In this document: positions 40,831-49,860 of the stretch, in pieces
Position numbering within the stretch: position 1 is the stretch's first letter
Layout of the letters: each line of letters starts with the position of its first letter
Assembly: GCA_947631235.1 (NCBI GenBank)
Contig: CANRKO010000001.1
Span: 62,001 to 126,000 of the forward strand
Length of the DNA stretch: 64,000 nt
Direction of reading: 5' to 3'
Origin: an uncultured Clostridia bacterium
Lineage (GTDB): Bacteria; Bacillota; Clostridia; UBA1381
Position numbers and translations under genes: made by a program
Notes under the pieces: generated by a model
Seen by the model: only the letters and a program-made list of their open reading frames with translations
Databases searched by the model: none
Told to the model about the DNA's origin: nothing

Positions 40831-43170
40831 ATGGTAAACGGACTTACGGACGCACAGGTAAGACAGCAGGTCGAGGCGGGCAACGTCAATATTGTTCCCG
40901 ACCAATCCGCAAAGAGCGTCAAGGAAATAGTATTATCGAACATTTTTACATATTTTAACGCGATTTTTATCGTGCTGGGCATACTCGTCGCAATAACGGG
41001 TTCATTCCGCAACCTCACATTTTTACCGGTCGTTATTGCGAACTCCGTGGTCGGCATAATACAGCAGCTTAAAGCAAAATCAGTGCTTGACAAGCTTTCG
41101 CTCCTTGCCGTATCGGAGTACACGGTCATAAGGAACGGACAGGAGGTCAGGGTCGCCGCAAACGACCTCGTGCTGGGCGACATAGTTGTTCTCGAAGGCG
41201 GCAAGCAGATACCAGCCGACGCGGTTCTTGTCGAGGGCAAGCTGATGGTGAGCGAGGCGCTTTTGACGGGCGAGGCTGACGAAATAGAAAAGCTCGCGGG
41301 AAACGAACTTAAATCCGGCAGCTTTGTCACGGCGGGAAGGTGCTGCGCGCGTCTTACGCATGTCGGCAAGGACTCTTACGCCGCAAAGCTGATGAAAAAG
41401 GCGAAGGAAATAAAGGACAAAAAGTCCGAAATGATAAACAGCATAGACACTGTAGTAAAAATCGCGGGAATAGCAATCATACCGGTCGGAATAGCGTTGT
41501 TCTGTCAGGCGTATGTCGTGAACGGCTACTCCTTTACCGAAAGCATACTCTCAATGGTCGGCGCGGTCGTGGGCATGATACCCGAGGGGCTTTACCTGCT
41601 CGTGACAGCCGCGCTCACGCTGAGCGCGATGCGTCTCGCGCGGTCAAAGGTACTCCTGCACGACATGAGAAGTACGGAAACGCTCGCACGCGTGGATATA
41701 CTTTGCGTGGACAAAACAGGCACGATAACCGACAATAAGATGACCGTAACGGAAATGTTCACACCCGGGGGCGGCGCGGCTGACGACGCGGCAAAGCTCC
41801 TCCTCACGCGGTACATCTCGACAATAACCGACAACAACATCACCATGAACGCGCTGCGCGACTACTTTGGAGACGCGCCAGCGTTCGCGTACGAGCAAAT
41901 GACGCCGTTTTCGTCAAAGCAGAAGTATTCGCAGATCATAACGTCGGACATGGTGTACAGGCTCGGCGCGCCGGAATTTGTGCTTGACGGCGAAACGCTC
42001 GTGAAGTACAAACAGGAAACGGACTCACGCGCATCGGACGGGCAAAGGGTTATAGTGTTCGCGAAATCCGAAACCGAGGGCGGCTTGTTCAGCCCGATAG
42101 CGTTCGTAAGCCTTAAAAACCATCTGCGTCCGAACGTGGAGCAGACGTTTAAGTATTTTAAGGAACAGGACGTGGGCATAAGGGTAATATCGGGCGACAA
42201 TCCCGTAACCGTGTCCAATATCGCGAAAACGGCCGGAATTGAAAACGCCGACAAATACGTCGATATGTCGCAGATAGAGGATAACGATATAACGCGCGCG
42301 GCAAGGGAATACACAATATTCGGACGTGTAAACCCCGAGCAGAAGAAAAAGCTCATTCTCGCGTTCCGCGCACAAGGCAAAAAGGTAGCCATGACGGGCG
42401 ACGGCGTGAACGACATACTCGCGATGAAGGAAGCCGACTGCTCGATTGCGATAGGCGCGGGCAGCGAGGCGGCAATGCAGGCGGCGCAGGTCGTGCTGCT
42501 CGACTCCGACTTCTCGCGAATGGTTGACATAATATCGGAGGGCAGACGCGACATAAACAACATCACGCGTTCAGCCGTACTGTTCCTGTACAAAAACATA
42601 TTCTCGTTGCTTTTGGCGTTATTCTCAATCATAACGGCAATCACTTACCCGCTCTCACCGTCGCAGGTGTCGCTCATATCGGCGTTCAACATCGGCATAC
42701 CGGGCTTTTTGCTCGCGCTGGAGGCGAACATAAAGAAACAGAAAGGACGTTTTATGAAGGCGGTGGTCGCGAGGTCAATTCCTGCAGCCATAGCGTCGTT
42801 TGCGGCGATAGCGTCAATGGTGCTTTTGGGCAGGGTGTTCAACCTGTCGGAAAGCGATGTGGGCGTGGCGAGCACGTGCCTTTTGGCGATAGGCGGATAT
42901 ATACTTTTGTGCAGCATATCAAAACCTTTAAACAGATATCGGATTATCGTTATAGCGATAAGTATAGCGGGTATTATCTTTACGGGATTAAGGTTCAACA
43001 CGATTTTTGAAATCAGCATGGTATCGGCGCAGACACTTATACTCGGCATACTGTTTGTGCTGGCGGTGGAATCGGTTATGCGAAACCTTACACGGCTGTT
43101 CGAGCGCATACACAAGCCCGTCAGAAAAAAGACGCCGACCGACCCGCAGAAAATACAATCAAATAAATAA
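40831..43170 (+). CDS. Cation-transporting P-type ATPase (CtpE-like)
   Basis: 779 aa from the ATG at 40831 (GAAGGAGAGAACC upstream). The actuator-domain motif LLTGEADEI stands in place of the usual TGES. A membrane segment MIPEGLYLLVTAAL contains the PEGL cation-site variant. The phosphorylation site is DKTGTITDNKM, the hinge is MTGDGVNDILAMKEADC, and the C-terminal helices number about six. The PEG(L) motif and short N-terminus place it with CtpE-like ATPases, some of which import calcium. There is no heavy-metal CPx motif. The ion specificity is not decided by sequence. It is a single gene that converges on an ATP-grasp gene through a shared terminator. Confidence 0.88.
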   Translation: MVNGLTDAQVRQQVEAGNVNIVPDQSAKSVKEIVLSNIFTYFNAIFIVLGILVAITGSFRNLTFLPVVIANSVVGIIQQLKAKSVLDKLSLLAVSEYTVIRNGQEVRVAANDLVLGDIVVLEGGKQIPADAVLVEGKLMVSEALLTGEADEIEKLAGNELKSGSFVTAGRCCARLTHVGKDSYAAKLMKKAKEIKDKKSEMINSIDTVVKIAGIAIIPVGIALFCQAYVVNGYSFTESILSMVGAVVGMIPEGLYLLVTAALTLSAMRLARSKVLLHDMRSTETLARVDILCVDKTGTITDNKMTVTEMFTPGGGAADDAAKLLLTRYISTITDNNITMNALRDYFGDAPAFAYEQMTPFSSKQKYSQIITSDMVYRLGAPEFVLDGETLVKYKQETDSRASDGQRVIVFAKSETEGGLFSPIAFVSLKNHLRPNVEQTFKYFKEQDVGIRVISGDNPVTVSNIAKTAGIENADKYVDMSQIEDNDITRAAREYTIFGRVNPEQKKKLILAFRAQGKKVAMTGDGVNDILAMKEADCSIAIGAGSEAAMQAAQVVLLDSDFSRMVDIISEGRRDINNITRSAVLFLYKNIFSLLLALFSIITAITYPLSPSQVSLISAFNIGIPGFLLALEANIKKQKGRFMKAVVARSIPAAIASFAAIASMVLLGRVFNLSESDVGVASTCLLAIGGYILLCSISKPLNRYRIIVIAISIAGIIFTGLRFNTIFEISMVSAQTLILGILFVLAVESVMRNLTRLFERIHKPVRKKTPTDPQKIQSNK

Positions 43171-43172
43171 TC

Positions 43173-43202
43173 AAAAACCTTCCCTTATCGGGAAGGCTTT
43201 TT
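43173..43202. terminator. Bidirectional terminator between convergent genes
   Basis: Stem CCTTCCC / GGGAAGG, with A-run and T-run on the two sides. The minus-strand gene's stop codon is in the loop. Confidence 0.88.
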
Positions 43203-44525
43203 ACTTACAATCACCGTCGGCAGCGACATTTCGCTGTACTGTGTGGAAATAATCGTATTACGCGCTATTCGCGAATACAGCCCCGCGAACTTACCGCCGT
43301 ACATATAAATTCCCGTTATGTTGGAATATTTGCGGTAATCGGCGTTTTTGTCGTGCGTGAGGTCGATGTTGACCGACGCGTACGGCTCGCAGTATTCCTG
43401 TAAAAGATAGTGTCCGCCGACATTTTCCGCGACGGCTTTTCTCCACTCCGCGTCCGTCATGCCCTCAACTCCCGCGTAAACGCCGCGCGACGCGTACGAG
43501 TCCTCGGGCTTAATAACCCATTTATCCTTATTTTCAAGCACGCCGAGCCTTATTACGTTATCCTCGGTAAGCGAAACGGTGTAGGGGATATGCTCGTCTA
43601 TGTACCTCCGTTCATCACGCGTCAGAAACGCTTTCGTCATATCGTCGTGCAGAACTTTGAACACGATCTTGTTGTGCGCTACCTGCGTCATAAAGTCGCC
43701 GATAAGGCAGACCGCGTTGTCCTCCGCCGCGCGTATAAACGGCTGAACCTCATCGTAGCGGCGCATAATGTCGCACGTCACGGCTCGGCGGTACACAGCG
43801 TCGATTTTTCTTCCGGTCGGCGATATAAGCTTACCGCCCTCGTATTTCAAATCGGTGATCTCGCAAATCTCACATTCAAGACCCGCGTCTTCAAACGCCT
43901 TTTTAAAATTCGTGAACTCGCGGCTCACGTCGCCGCCGAAGAAATCGACGATCGCCACGTACGGCTTTTCCACAGCTCTGTCGTACCCCGCGTAGATACG
44001 CTTAAACTCGCGCACCCACGAATTAAACAGCTCGTACGTCCGCGTGTTGTACTCCTTTTGAAACTCGCCGAACGAGTACGTCAGCTTGATCGCCTCGTTT
44101 AGTTCTCTGTCCTCATTCATCGCGCTTGAACCGTCGGTGTTGAACTCGCAGAACTTAAACGAATAGTCGTCCTCGTTAAAGAAAATGTCGATACGCGCCA
44201 TTGGCAGGAGACAGTCGTAATGCTTGGGGCGCAGTATGAGCCGTTCGAGCCTTTCGTCAAAACCGAACAACGCCCTGTACGCCGCGTCGGAGCGGTAACG
44301 CGCTATGACCTTTTCCAAAATCCCGTACATCACGAGCGCGTTTTTCTCGATATACGCAGCCATATCCTCGGTGAACATTTTGGGGATATAGAGCGTGTGA
44401 ACGAAATATCCGTGGTACCGTGCCGTCTTTGTTTTTATGTACTCCTGCTGCACCGCCGCGCTTTTTACACACTTATCCTTATTTGCGTCCGTAATTTTTC
44501 TGTATGCTTCTTCAGCCTCACGCAA
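43185..44525 (-). CDS. Glutathionylspermidine synthase-like ATP-grasp ligase
   Basis: 446 aa. RIDIFFNEDDYSFKFCEFNTDGSSAMNEDREL is the preATP-grasp substrate loop typical of the glutathionylspermidine synthase family. WVIKPEDSYASRGVYAG and HYLLQEYCEP are the ATP-grasp segments, followed by DYRKYSNITGIYMYGGKFAGLYSR. Such ligases form amide bonds with ATP. The real substrate of stand-alone Firmicute members is generally unknown. It starts with TTG (44525) after AAGGAGAGGATTTTCT. It is the second gene of a minus-strand pair with an ABM-domain protein. A glutamate-cysteine ligase lies at the left window edge, but too far away to claim a pathway. Confidence 0.75.
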   Translation of the reverse strand: MREAEEAYRKITDANKDKCVKSAAVQQEYIKTKTARYHGYFVHTLYIPKMFTEDMAAYIEKNALVMYGILEKVIARYRSDAAYRALFGFDERLERLILRPKHYDCLLPMARIDIFFNEDDYSFKFCEFNTDGSSAMNEDRELNEAIKLTYSFGEFQKEYNTRTYELFNSWVREFKRIYAGYDRAVEKPYVAIVDFFGGDVSREFTNFKKAFEDAGLECEICEITDLKYEGGKLISPTGRKIDAVYRRAVTCDIMRRYDEVQPFIRAAEDNAVCLIGDFMTQVAHNKIVFKVLHDDMTKAFLTRDERRYIDEHIPYTVSLTEDNVIRLGVLENKDKWVIKPEDSYASRGVYAGVEGMTDAEWRKAVAENVGGHYLLQEYCEPYASVNIDLTHDKNADYRKYSNITGIYMYGGKFAGLYSRIARNTIISTQYSEMSLPTVIVSKKPSR

Positions 44526-44555
44526 AGAAAATCCTCTCCTTAAAACGGTGTCCTT

Positions 44556-44855
44556 TCACTGGAACACCGAAGGCGGCTTTTCGAGCTGCTCTATTTGAAC
44601 GTCGCCGTTCGTGAGGTGGCGTATTTCCTCGAGAAATCTCTTGAAGTGCGGAGTGTTGTTGTGCTGCTCTATCGCGGTGTCGTTGAGCCACTCCTCGATA
44701 AACGTGAACTTTGACTTGTCGCGCCTGTTCTGAAAGAACTTGTACGACAGGCATCCGCGCTCCTTCTTCGTCTCGCGCACGCAGTTTATGACGCATTTCG
44801 TAAACTCCTCGATGTGCGAGGGTATAACGTCGAATTTGGCAATTATAGTAATCAT
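44556..44855 (-). CDS. Antibiotic biosynthesis monooxygenase (ABM) domain protein, YgiN-like
   Basis: 99 aa, a single ferredoxin-like ABM domain. MITIIAKFDVIP at the start, then ERGCLSYKFFQNRRDKSKFTFIEEWLNDTAIEQHN with the conserved E/W region, and PHFKRFLEE. Small dimeric proteins of this family oxidise quinols or similar compounds without cofactors, but many have no known substrate. The ATG follows TTTAGGAGATTTTGCCAT. It is co-directional with the ATP-grasp gene 30 bases downstream and has a clear promoter. Confidence 0.85.
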   Translation of the reverse strand: MITIIAKFDVIPSHIEEFTKCVINCVRETKKERGCLSYKFFQNRRDKSKFTFIEEWLNDTAIEQHNNTPHFKRFLEEIRHLTNGDVQIEQLEKPPSVFQ

Positions 44856-44886
44856 ATGGCAAAATCTCCTAAAAAAACTACTATAT

Positions 44887-44915
44887 ATTGTATCACACTT
44901 CTTTATAATTTACAA
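44887..44915 (-). promoter_or_regulatory. Sigma-A promoter of the ABM / ATP-grasp pair
   Basis: Minus strand TTGTAA, 17 bp, TACAAT. Confidence 0.65.
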
Positions 44916-44986
44916 GTATTTTTCCGTATTTGACAAATATATTTTCCCGACCGTAAATTTTATTCCTTAATCTAACAAAAGTTGTA

Positions 44987-45022
44987 TTGACTTAATCGCC
45001 GTTTTGTGGTAACATTATCACA
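44987..45022 (+). promoter_or_regulatory. Promoter with overlapping palindrome upstream of the processive GT2
   Basis: TTGACT, 17 bp, TAACAT. The imperfect palindrome TGTGGTAACATTATCACA at 45005-45022 covers the -10 box and could be an operator. The regulator is unknown. Confidence 0.5.
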
Positions 45023-45082
45023 CGACCTTTAGGCATGGAAATTTAACGCATATCATCGGCGGTTAATTTAAAGGGGAGTAAA

Positions 45083-46354
45083 ATGGTTCAAACTGTCATA
45101 ACTGTAAATCTGATTGTGGGAATAGTATTTTTCCTGCTTTACTTTTATCAGATAATATACTTTATAATACCGTACATAAAAAAGGAAAAGCCGCACAAGG
45201 AAACGACGCTGCACCGATACGCGATAATGATTTCGGCGCGTAACGAGGAAAACGTGATAGCCACGCTTGTAAATTCCATACATCACCAGGACTACCCGCA
45301 GGAGTTTGTGGACGTGTACGTTATAGCGGACAACTGCACCGACAATACGGCGGGCGAGGCGGAGAAAGCCGGCGCGAAAGTGTATGTCAGAAACGATATG
45401 GAAAAGGTGGGAAAGGGTTACGCCCTCGACTACGCGATAAACCGTATTTTTAAGGAAAAGGGCGAGGATTACTACGACGGATTTATGGTATTCGACGCGG
45501 ACAATATCCTCGACACAAACTACATAAGCGCGATGAACCGCACCTTCTCGGACGGTCACAGGATAATCACAAGCTACCGCAATTCCACGAATTATGGCAC
45601 GAACTGGATAACGGCGGGCTATGCGCTCTGGTACATAAGAGAGTCGAAATTTTTAAACCATTCGCGTATGCTTTTGGGCAGCGGATGCGCCATTTCCGGC
45701 ACGGGTTTTCTCGTGCATAAGGACATAATCAAGGAAATGGGCGGTTGGAAGTATTTCCTGCTCACGGAGGATATAGAGTTTTCGGTCGCAAACTCCATAA
45801 AAGGCGAGAAAATCGCGTTCTGCAGCGACGCTATACTCTACGACGAGCAGCCGCAGACTTTTATGCAGTCGTGGAAACAGCGTCTCAGGTGGGCGAGGGG
45901 CTTTTTACAGGTGTTCGGCAAGTACGGCGCCGACCTTATAAAATCAATGTTTAAGGGAAATAAAAGGACATGCTTTGATATGTCGATGACAGTCCTTCCG
46001 GCAATATTCGCGACGCTTGTGCTTATTGTGGTAAACGCAGTTATCGCGGTCGCTGCTGTCATAAATGGGGAAAGCTGCCTTCCGATTTTTATATCCATAG
46101 GTCAGTGGATATGCGGCGTGTACCTTATGCTGTTCCTCATGGGAATGATTACGACGATAGCCGAAAGAAAGCACATACACACGAGCGGCTGGAAGAAATT
46201 CAAGTATATGTTCACCTTCCCGATATTCCAGTTTACGTATGTGCCGGTGTCGATAGCGGCTATATTTAAAAAAGTCGAGTGGGAACCGACGCGCCACCAC
46301 GGGCCCACGGTAAGCTCCGAAAAAATAGAGCGTACGAAGGAAAGCGTAAAATAA
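45083..46354 (+). CDS. Membrane glycosyltransferase family 2 (processive type)
   Basis: 423 aa. One N-terminal membrane helix precedes the GT-A domain with SARNEENVIATLVNSI, VYVIADNCTDNTA, FDADN (DxD), GSGCAISGTGFLV and the Q/RxxRW motif (QRLRWARGF). Two to three C-terminal membrane helices follow. This layout is that of processive synthases making cellulose-, hyaluronan- or poly-N-acetylglucosamine-like chains. No c-di-GMP-binding PilZ domain is fused. The start follows AAAGGGGAGTAAA. It is a monocistron with its own terminator. The polymer is unknown. Confidence 0.88.
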   Translation: MVQTVITVNLIVGIVFFLLYFYQIIYFIIPYIKKEKPHKETTLHRYAIMISARNEENVIATLVNSIHHQDYPQEFVDVYVIADNCTDNTAGEAEKAGAKVYVRNDMEKVGKGYALDYAINRIFKEKGEDYYDGFMVFDADNILDTNYISAMNRTFSDGHRIITSYRNSTNYGTNWITAGYALWYIRESKFLNHSRMLLGSGCAISGTGFLVHKDIIKEMGGWKYFLLTEDIEFSVANSIKGEKIAFCSDAILYDEQPQTFMQSWKQRLRWARGFLQVFGKYGADLIKSMFKGNKRTCFDMSMTVLPAIFATLVLIVVNAVIAVAAVINGESCLPIFISIGQWICGVYLMLFLMGMITTIAERKHIHTSGWKKFKYMFTFPIFQFTYVPVSIAAIFKKVEWEPTRHHGPTVSSEKIERTKESVK

Positions 46355-46382
46355 AAAATGACGGCTTTGCCGTCATTTTTCT
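46353..46382 (+). terminator. Intrinsic terminator after the processive GT2
   Basis: Stem AATGACGGC / GCCGTCATT, loop TTT, then T run. Confidence 0.92.
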
Positions 46383-46383
46383 A

Positions 46384-46412
46384 TTGAAAATCTTTCCGTT
46401 ATGATGTATAAT
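46384..46412 (+). promoter_or_regulatory. Sigma-A promoter of galE
   Basis: TTGAAA, 17 bp, TATAAT, directly after the upstream terminator. Confidence 0.75.
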
Positions 46413-46443
46413 ATTGTTAATGACTGAAAGGGAGGAAAATATT

Positions 46444-47469
46444 ATGAAAATACTTGTAACGGGCGGTGCGGGCTACATAGGCAGCCACACCTGCGTGGAA
46501 CTTTTAAACGCGGGCTACGAAATCGTTGTGCTTGACAATCTCTACAACGCGAGCGAGAAGTGCCTCGACGCGGTAAAGGAGATTACGGGAAAGGATTTCC
46601 CGTTTTATAAAGCCGACCTTCTCGACAGCGAGGCTACGGAGAAGGTGTTTAAGGAAAATAAGATCGACGCTGTGATCCATTTCGCGGGTCTGAAGGCTGT
46701 CGGCGAGAGTACGAGAATACCTCTCGCGTACTACGACAACAATATCACCGGCACACTTCATCTTATGCAGGCTATGGAAAAGTACGGCTGCAACAATATC
46801 GTATTTTCCTCCAGCGCGACCGTTTACGGCGACCCCGAGAGAGTGCCTATCGTCGAGACCGACAACAAGGGCGACAAGATACTCACGACGAACCCCTACG
46901 GCACGACGAAACTCTTTATCGAGCGCATTATGACGGACGCGCAAAAGGCGAACCCGAAATTGAGCGTGACGCTGCTGCGTTACTTCAACCCGATAGGCGC
47001 GCACGAGAGCGGCAAGATGGGCGAAGACCCTAAGGGTATTCCCAACAACCTTCTTCCGTACGTCGCGCAGGTAGCGGTCGGCAAGCTTGAAAAGGTACAC
47101 GTATTCGGCGACGATTACCCGACTCCCGACGGTACGGGCGTGCGCGACTATATCCACGTCGTTGACCTCGCGGTTGGACACGTTAAGGCGATAGAGCATT
47201 GTTCCGACAAGCAGGGCGTTCATATCTACAACCTCGGCACGGGCAACGGCTACAGCGTGCTCCAAATCGTAAAGGCGTTCTCGAAGGCATGCGGCAAGGA
47301 TCTGCCGTACGTTATCGAGCCTCGTCGTCCGGGCGACATAGCCGAGTGCTACGCCGACCCCGCGAAGGCAAAGGCTGAACTTGAATGGGAGGCTAAGCGC
47401 GGCATCGAGGAAATGTGCGCCGACACATGGAGATGGCAGTCGAACCACCCGAACGGCTTTGAGGGTTAA
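46444..47469 (+). CDS. galE: UDP-glucose 4-epimerase
   Basis: 341 aa from the ATG at 46444 (AAGGGAGGAAAATATT upstream). Extended SDR: the NAD-binding [15 protein letters not shown], the VVLDNL acidic residue, SSSATVYGD with the catalytic serine/threonine region, and NPYGTTKLF with the YxxxK pair. The C-terminal DYIHVVDLA and [11 protein letters not shown] fit GalE closely. It interconverts UDP-glucose and UDP-galactose, supplying sugars for the surface polymers encoded around it and for galactose use. It is transcribed alone. Confidence 0.95.
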   Translation: MKILVTGGAGYIGSHTCVELLNAGYEIVVLDNLYNASEKCLDAVKEITGKDFPFYKADLLDSEATEKVFKENKIDAVIHFAGLKAVGESTRIPLAYYDNNITGTLHLMQAMEKYGCNNIVFSSSATVYGDPERVPIVETDNKGDKILTTNPYGTTKLFIERIMTDAQKANPKLSVTLLRYFNPIGAHESGKMGEDPKGIPNNLLPYVAQVAVGKLEKVHVFGDDYPTPDGTGVRDYIHVVDLAVGHVKAIEHCSDKQGVHIYNLGTGNGYSVLQIVKAFSKACGKDLPYVIEPRRPGDIAECYADPAKAKAELEWEAKRGIEEMCADTWRWQSNHPNGFEG

Positions 47470-47478
47470 ACAGTAATC

Positions 47479-47516
47479 AAGGGGGGCTGACGGATAAACG
47501 CGTCAGCCCTTGTTTG
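47479..47516 (+). terminator. Probable terminator after galE
   Basis: Stem GGGCTGACG / CGTCAGCCC, then TTGTTTG. The U-tract is weak. Confidence 0.65.
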
Positions 47517-47538
47517 AATAAAACGCGGAGGTGTGTGT

Positions 47539-48717
47539 ATGAATACGGCATTGCTCATAAAAAAGACGGCGCGCTACGCCTGCTGCGCCGTAAAATACGC
47601 CGCCGCGCTCATATGTGCGCCGTTTGTCAGAAACAATGAAAAGTACCGCGATCTGTGGCTTATCGCGGAGCGCGGCGTTGACGCGCGCGACAACGGCTAC
47701 TACTTCTTTAAGTACGTGACGCAGCGTCATCCCGAAATAAACGCGTCTTACGTAATAAGCAAGTCCTCGCCCGACGCGCCGCGTGTGAAGGCGCTCGGCA
47801 ATGTGATACGGTACGGCTCTTTCGCACATTTTCTCGCGCTTGTAATATCGGACGTGAAGATAAGCACGCACATAATGGGCTACACGCCTTACATCGACTT
47901 TTTTGTCCGCGCCGACAGAATGGGGCTTGTGAAGGGCAAAAAGATATTCCTCCAGCACGGCATTATAAAGGACAATTTGACGTTCCTTTACGCCGACAAC
48001 GTGAGCGTTGACCTTTTCGTCTGCTCCGCAAAGCCGGAGTACGAGTACGTGCGCGGCAACTACGGCTACAAGGACGGCGTGGTACGGCTTTTGGGACTGT
48101 GCCGCTACGACGACCTGTACAAAATAGAAAAGCCGTCGAAGAAAATTCTCATAATGCCGACGTGGCGGTACGATTTGCGCAAGGCGGACAAAAAGCAGTT
48201 TGAGAAAAGCGAGTATTTCAGGACGTATTCGAGCCTATTAAAAAGCGAACGGTTTAACGCAATGCTTGAAAAATACGGATACGAGGCTCTTTTTTACCCG
48301 CACATGGAGATGCAGAAATTCATAGACTGTTTTGAGGGTACGGACAGGGTAAAGATAATATCCTTCCGCGACAGCACCGTTCAAAATCTGCTTATAAATT
48401 CCGACGTTCTCATAACTGACTTTTCAAGCGTGTTTTTCGACTACGCGTACATGGGAAAGCCCATGCTGTTTTACCAGTTTGACGAGGAGAACTTTCGGAA
48501 GAACCATTACGGCGAGGGGTATTTCAATTACGCCGAGGACGCGTTCGGCGACGTTGTAAAGACCGAGGACGCGCTGACAGCGAGACTTAACAAAATACTT
48601 GAAAACGGCGCGGCGACGGAAAAGAAGTACGCGGACAGAATTGACGCGTTTTTCACGCTCCGCGACAAAAATAACTGTGAAAGAAATTTTAACGCGATAA
48701 AGGAAATAACGGGATGA
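47539..48717 (+). CDS. CDP-glycerol glycerophosphotransferase family protein (TagF/TagB-like)
   Basis: 392 aa from the ATG at 47539 (GCGGAGGTGTGTGT upstream). The N-terminal part has KKIFLQHGIIKD, a conserved His-Gly segment. The C-terminal half has ILIMPTWRYDLRK and LLINSDVLITDFSSVFFDYAYMGKPMLFYQFD, the signature of enzymes that transfer polyol phosphate from CDP-linked donors to teichoic-acid-type polymers. The N-terminus is weakly hydrophobic and may sit on the membrane. The stop overlaps the next glycosyltransferase by 4 bases. The acceptor and exact polymer are unknown. Confidence 0.88.
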   Translation: MNTALLIKKTARYACCAVKYAAALICAPFVRNNEKYRDLWLIAERGVDARDNGYYFFKYVTQRHPEINASYVISKSSPDAPRVKALGNVIRYGSFAHFLALVISDVKISTHIMGYTPYIDFFVRADRMGLVKGKKIFLQHGIIKDNLTFLYADNVSVDLFVCSAKPEYEYVRGNYGYKDGVVRLLGLCRYDDLYKIEKPSKKILIMPTWRYDLRKADKKQFEKSEYFRTYSSLLKSERFNAMLEKYGYEALFYPHMEMQKFIDCFEGTDRVKIISFRDSTVQNLLINSDVLITDFSSVFFDYAYMGKPMLFYQFDEENFRKNHYGEGYFNYAEDAFGDVVKTEDALTARLNKILENGAATEKKYADRIDAFFTLRDKNNCERNFNAIKEITG

Positions 48718-49721
48718 AAAAGGTAAGCGTAATAATTCCGGTGTACAATATGGAAAACTGCGTCCGTGACGGCGTGGCGTGCGTGACCGGACAGACATAT
48801 CAAAATCTCGAAATCATAATAATAGACGACGGCTCGACCGATAAGACATACTTTAAATGTCTCGCCGCGGCAGACCGCGACAAGCGTATAGCGGTGTTCT
48901 CGAAAAACAACGAGGGCCCCGCCGCCGCGCGTAATCTCGCGCTCCGTAAGGCGACGGGCGACTACGTCTATTTTTTTGACATGGACGATTATATAAAGCC
49001 CGAGACAATAGAGAGGCTTGTCGCTGTGCTTGAAGAAAGCGGCAGCGACCTTGCGGCTTGCGGCTTTGAAATGTTTGACGGTAAGAAGATTACGCGTAAC
49101 ATAGTCAAGGAGGACGGCTACAGCCGCACGGGCAAAGAGGCACGCGCCGATTACGGCGAGCAACTTTTGATGTTTGAGTCACGCGGCATACAGGGCGCGC
49201 CGTGGTACAAGTTGTACAAAATGAGCATAATACGCAGACACGGCATAGAATTTCCTCCCATACGTTACGGCGAGGACGACGTGTTTATAGCGCGTTATAT
49301 AAGCCATGCGGACAGCTTTATTCTTACGGGCGACGTGCTGTGCCGCTACTATATAAACACATGCCGCCGTTTCTGGGATAAGTACCGCTACGATATGTTT
49401 GACACTATAAGGGAGCATACCATGTATATGCTCGACATTGTGTACGAGTGGAACAGAGACAACACCGAGGTTCGCGACATAATTTACCGCGACTATTTCC
49501 AAAAGACGTTTTCGAGCCTTTGCGTACTCTTTAACCCGCACATGAAACTCAAAAAGAAGGCGAGACTGGCGCGTATAAAGGAAATAGCGGACACGTTCGC
49601 GTCGGATGTTCCGACCGACTTTAAATCCCCGCACGTCGTGGCTGAACTTATGCGCGAGCAAGAATACAATAAAATTTACTATCGTATCTTATTGCATGTT
49701 ATAAAACATTGGTTCGACTAA
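48714..49721 (+). CDS. Glycosyltransferase family 2
   Basis: 335 aa. The N-terminal GT-A fold carries SVIIPVYNMENCVRDGVACV, EIIIIDDGSTDKT, GPAAARNLALRKATGDYVYFFDMDDY (DxD) and GAPWYKLYKMSII. A helical C-terminal region without membrane segments follows. It likely adds one sugar to a surface polymer intermediate. The ATGA overlap with the TagF-like gene shows the two act together, probably on the same teichoic-acid-like or glycolipid structure. Donor and acceptor are unknown. Confidence 0.87.
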   Translation: MKKVSVIIPVYNMENCVRDGVACVTGQTYQNLEIIIIDDGSTDKTYFKCLAAADRDKRIAVFSKNNEGPAAARNLALRKATGDYVYFFDMDDYIKPETIERLVAVLEESGSDLAACGFEMFDGKKITRNIVKEDGYSRTGKEARADYGEQLLMFESRGIQGAPWYKLYKMSIIRRHGIEFPPIRYGEDDVFIARYISHADSFILTGDVLCRYYINTCRRFWDKYRYDMFDTIREHTMYMLDIVYEWNRDNTEVRDIIYRDYFQKTFSSLCVLFNPHMKLKKKARLARIKEIADTFASDVPTDFKSPHVVAELMREQEYNKIYYRILLHVIKHWFD

Positions 49722-49748
49722 ATTTTCTTTTTTGTGACAAAATAACTA

Positions 49749-49777
49749 TTGACTATAAACTTAAAGAGTGATACTAT
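49749..49777 (+). promoter_or_regulatory. Sigma-A promoter of the SGNH-MBOAT operon
   Basis: TTGACT, 17 bp, TACTAT. It lies upstream of the hairpin at 49800-49824, so that hairpin is in this operon's leader. Confidence 0.6.
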
Positions 49778-49799
49778 CATATAGTGAAAAGAAATTTAC

Positions 49800-49838
49800 A
49801 AAGGCGCGTCATGTGCCTTTTTTTGGGCGTAACGCCTT
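49800..49838 (+). promoter_or_regulatory. Terminator-like hairpin with alternative pairing in the operon leader
   Basis: AAAGGCGC / GTGCCTTT followed by a T run forms an intrinsic terminator. The 5' arm AAGGCG can instead pair with CGCCTT at 49833-49838. It may simply terminate the upstream glycosyltransferase transcript. Confidence 0.55.
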
Positions 49839-49860
49839 ATATATCGGGGAGAGATACAAT

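Noticed and set aside
44987-45082. c-di-GMP riboswitch before the processive glycosyltransferase
   Set aside because: None of the conserved GEMM core sequence is present; only a promoter and a palindrome are seen.
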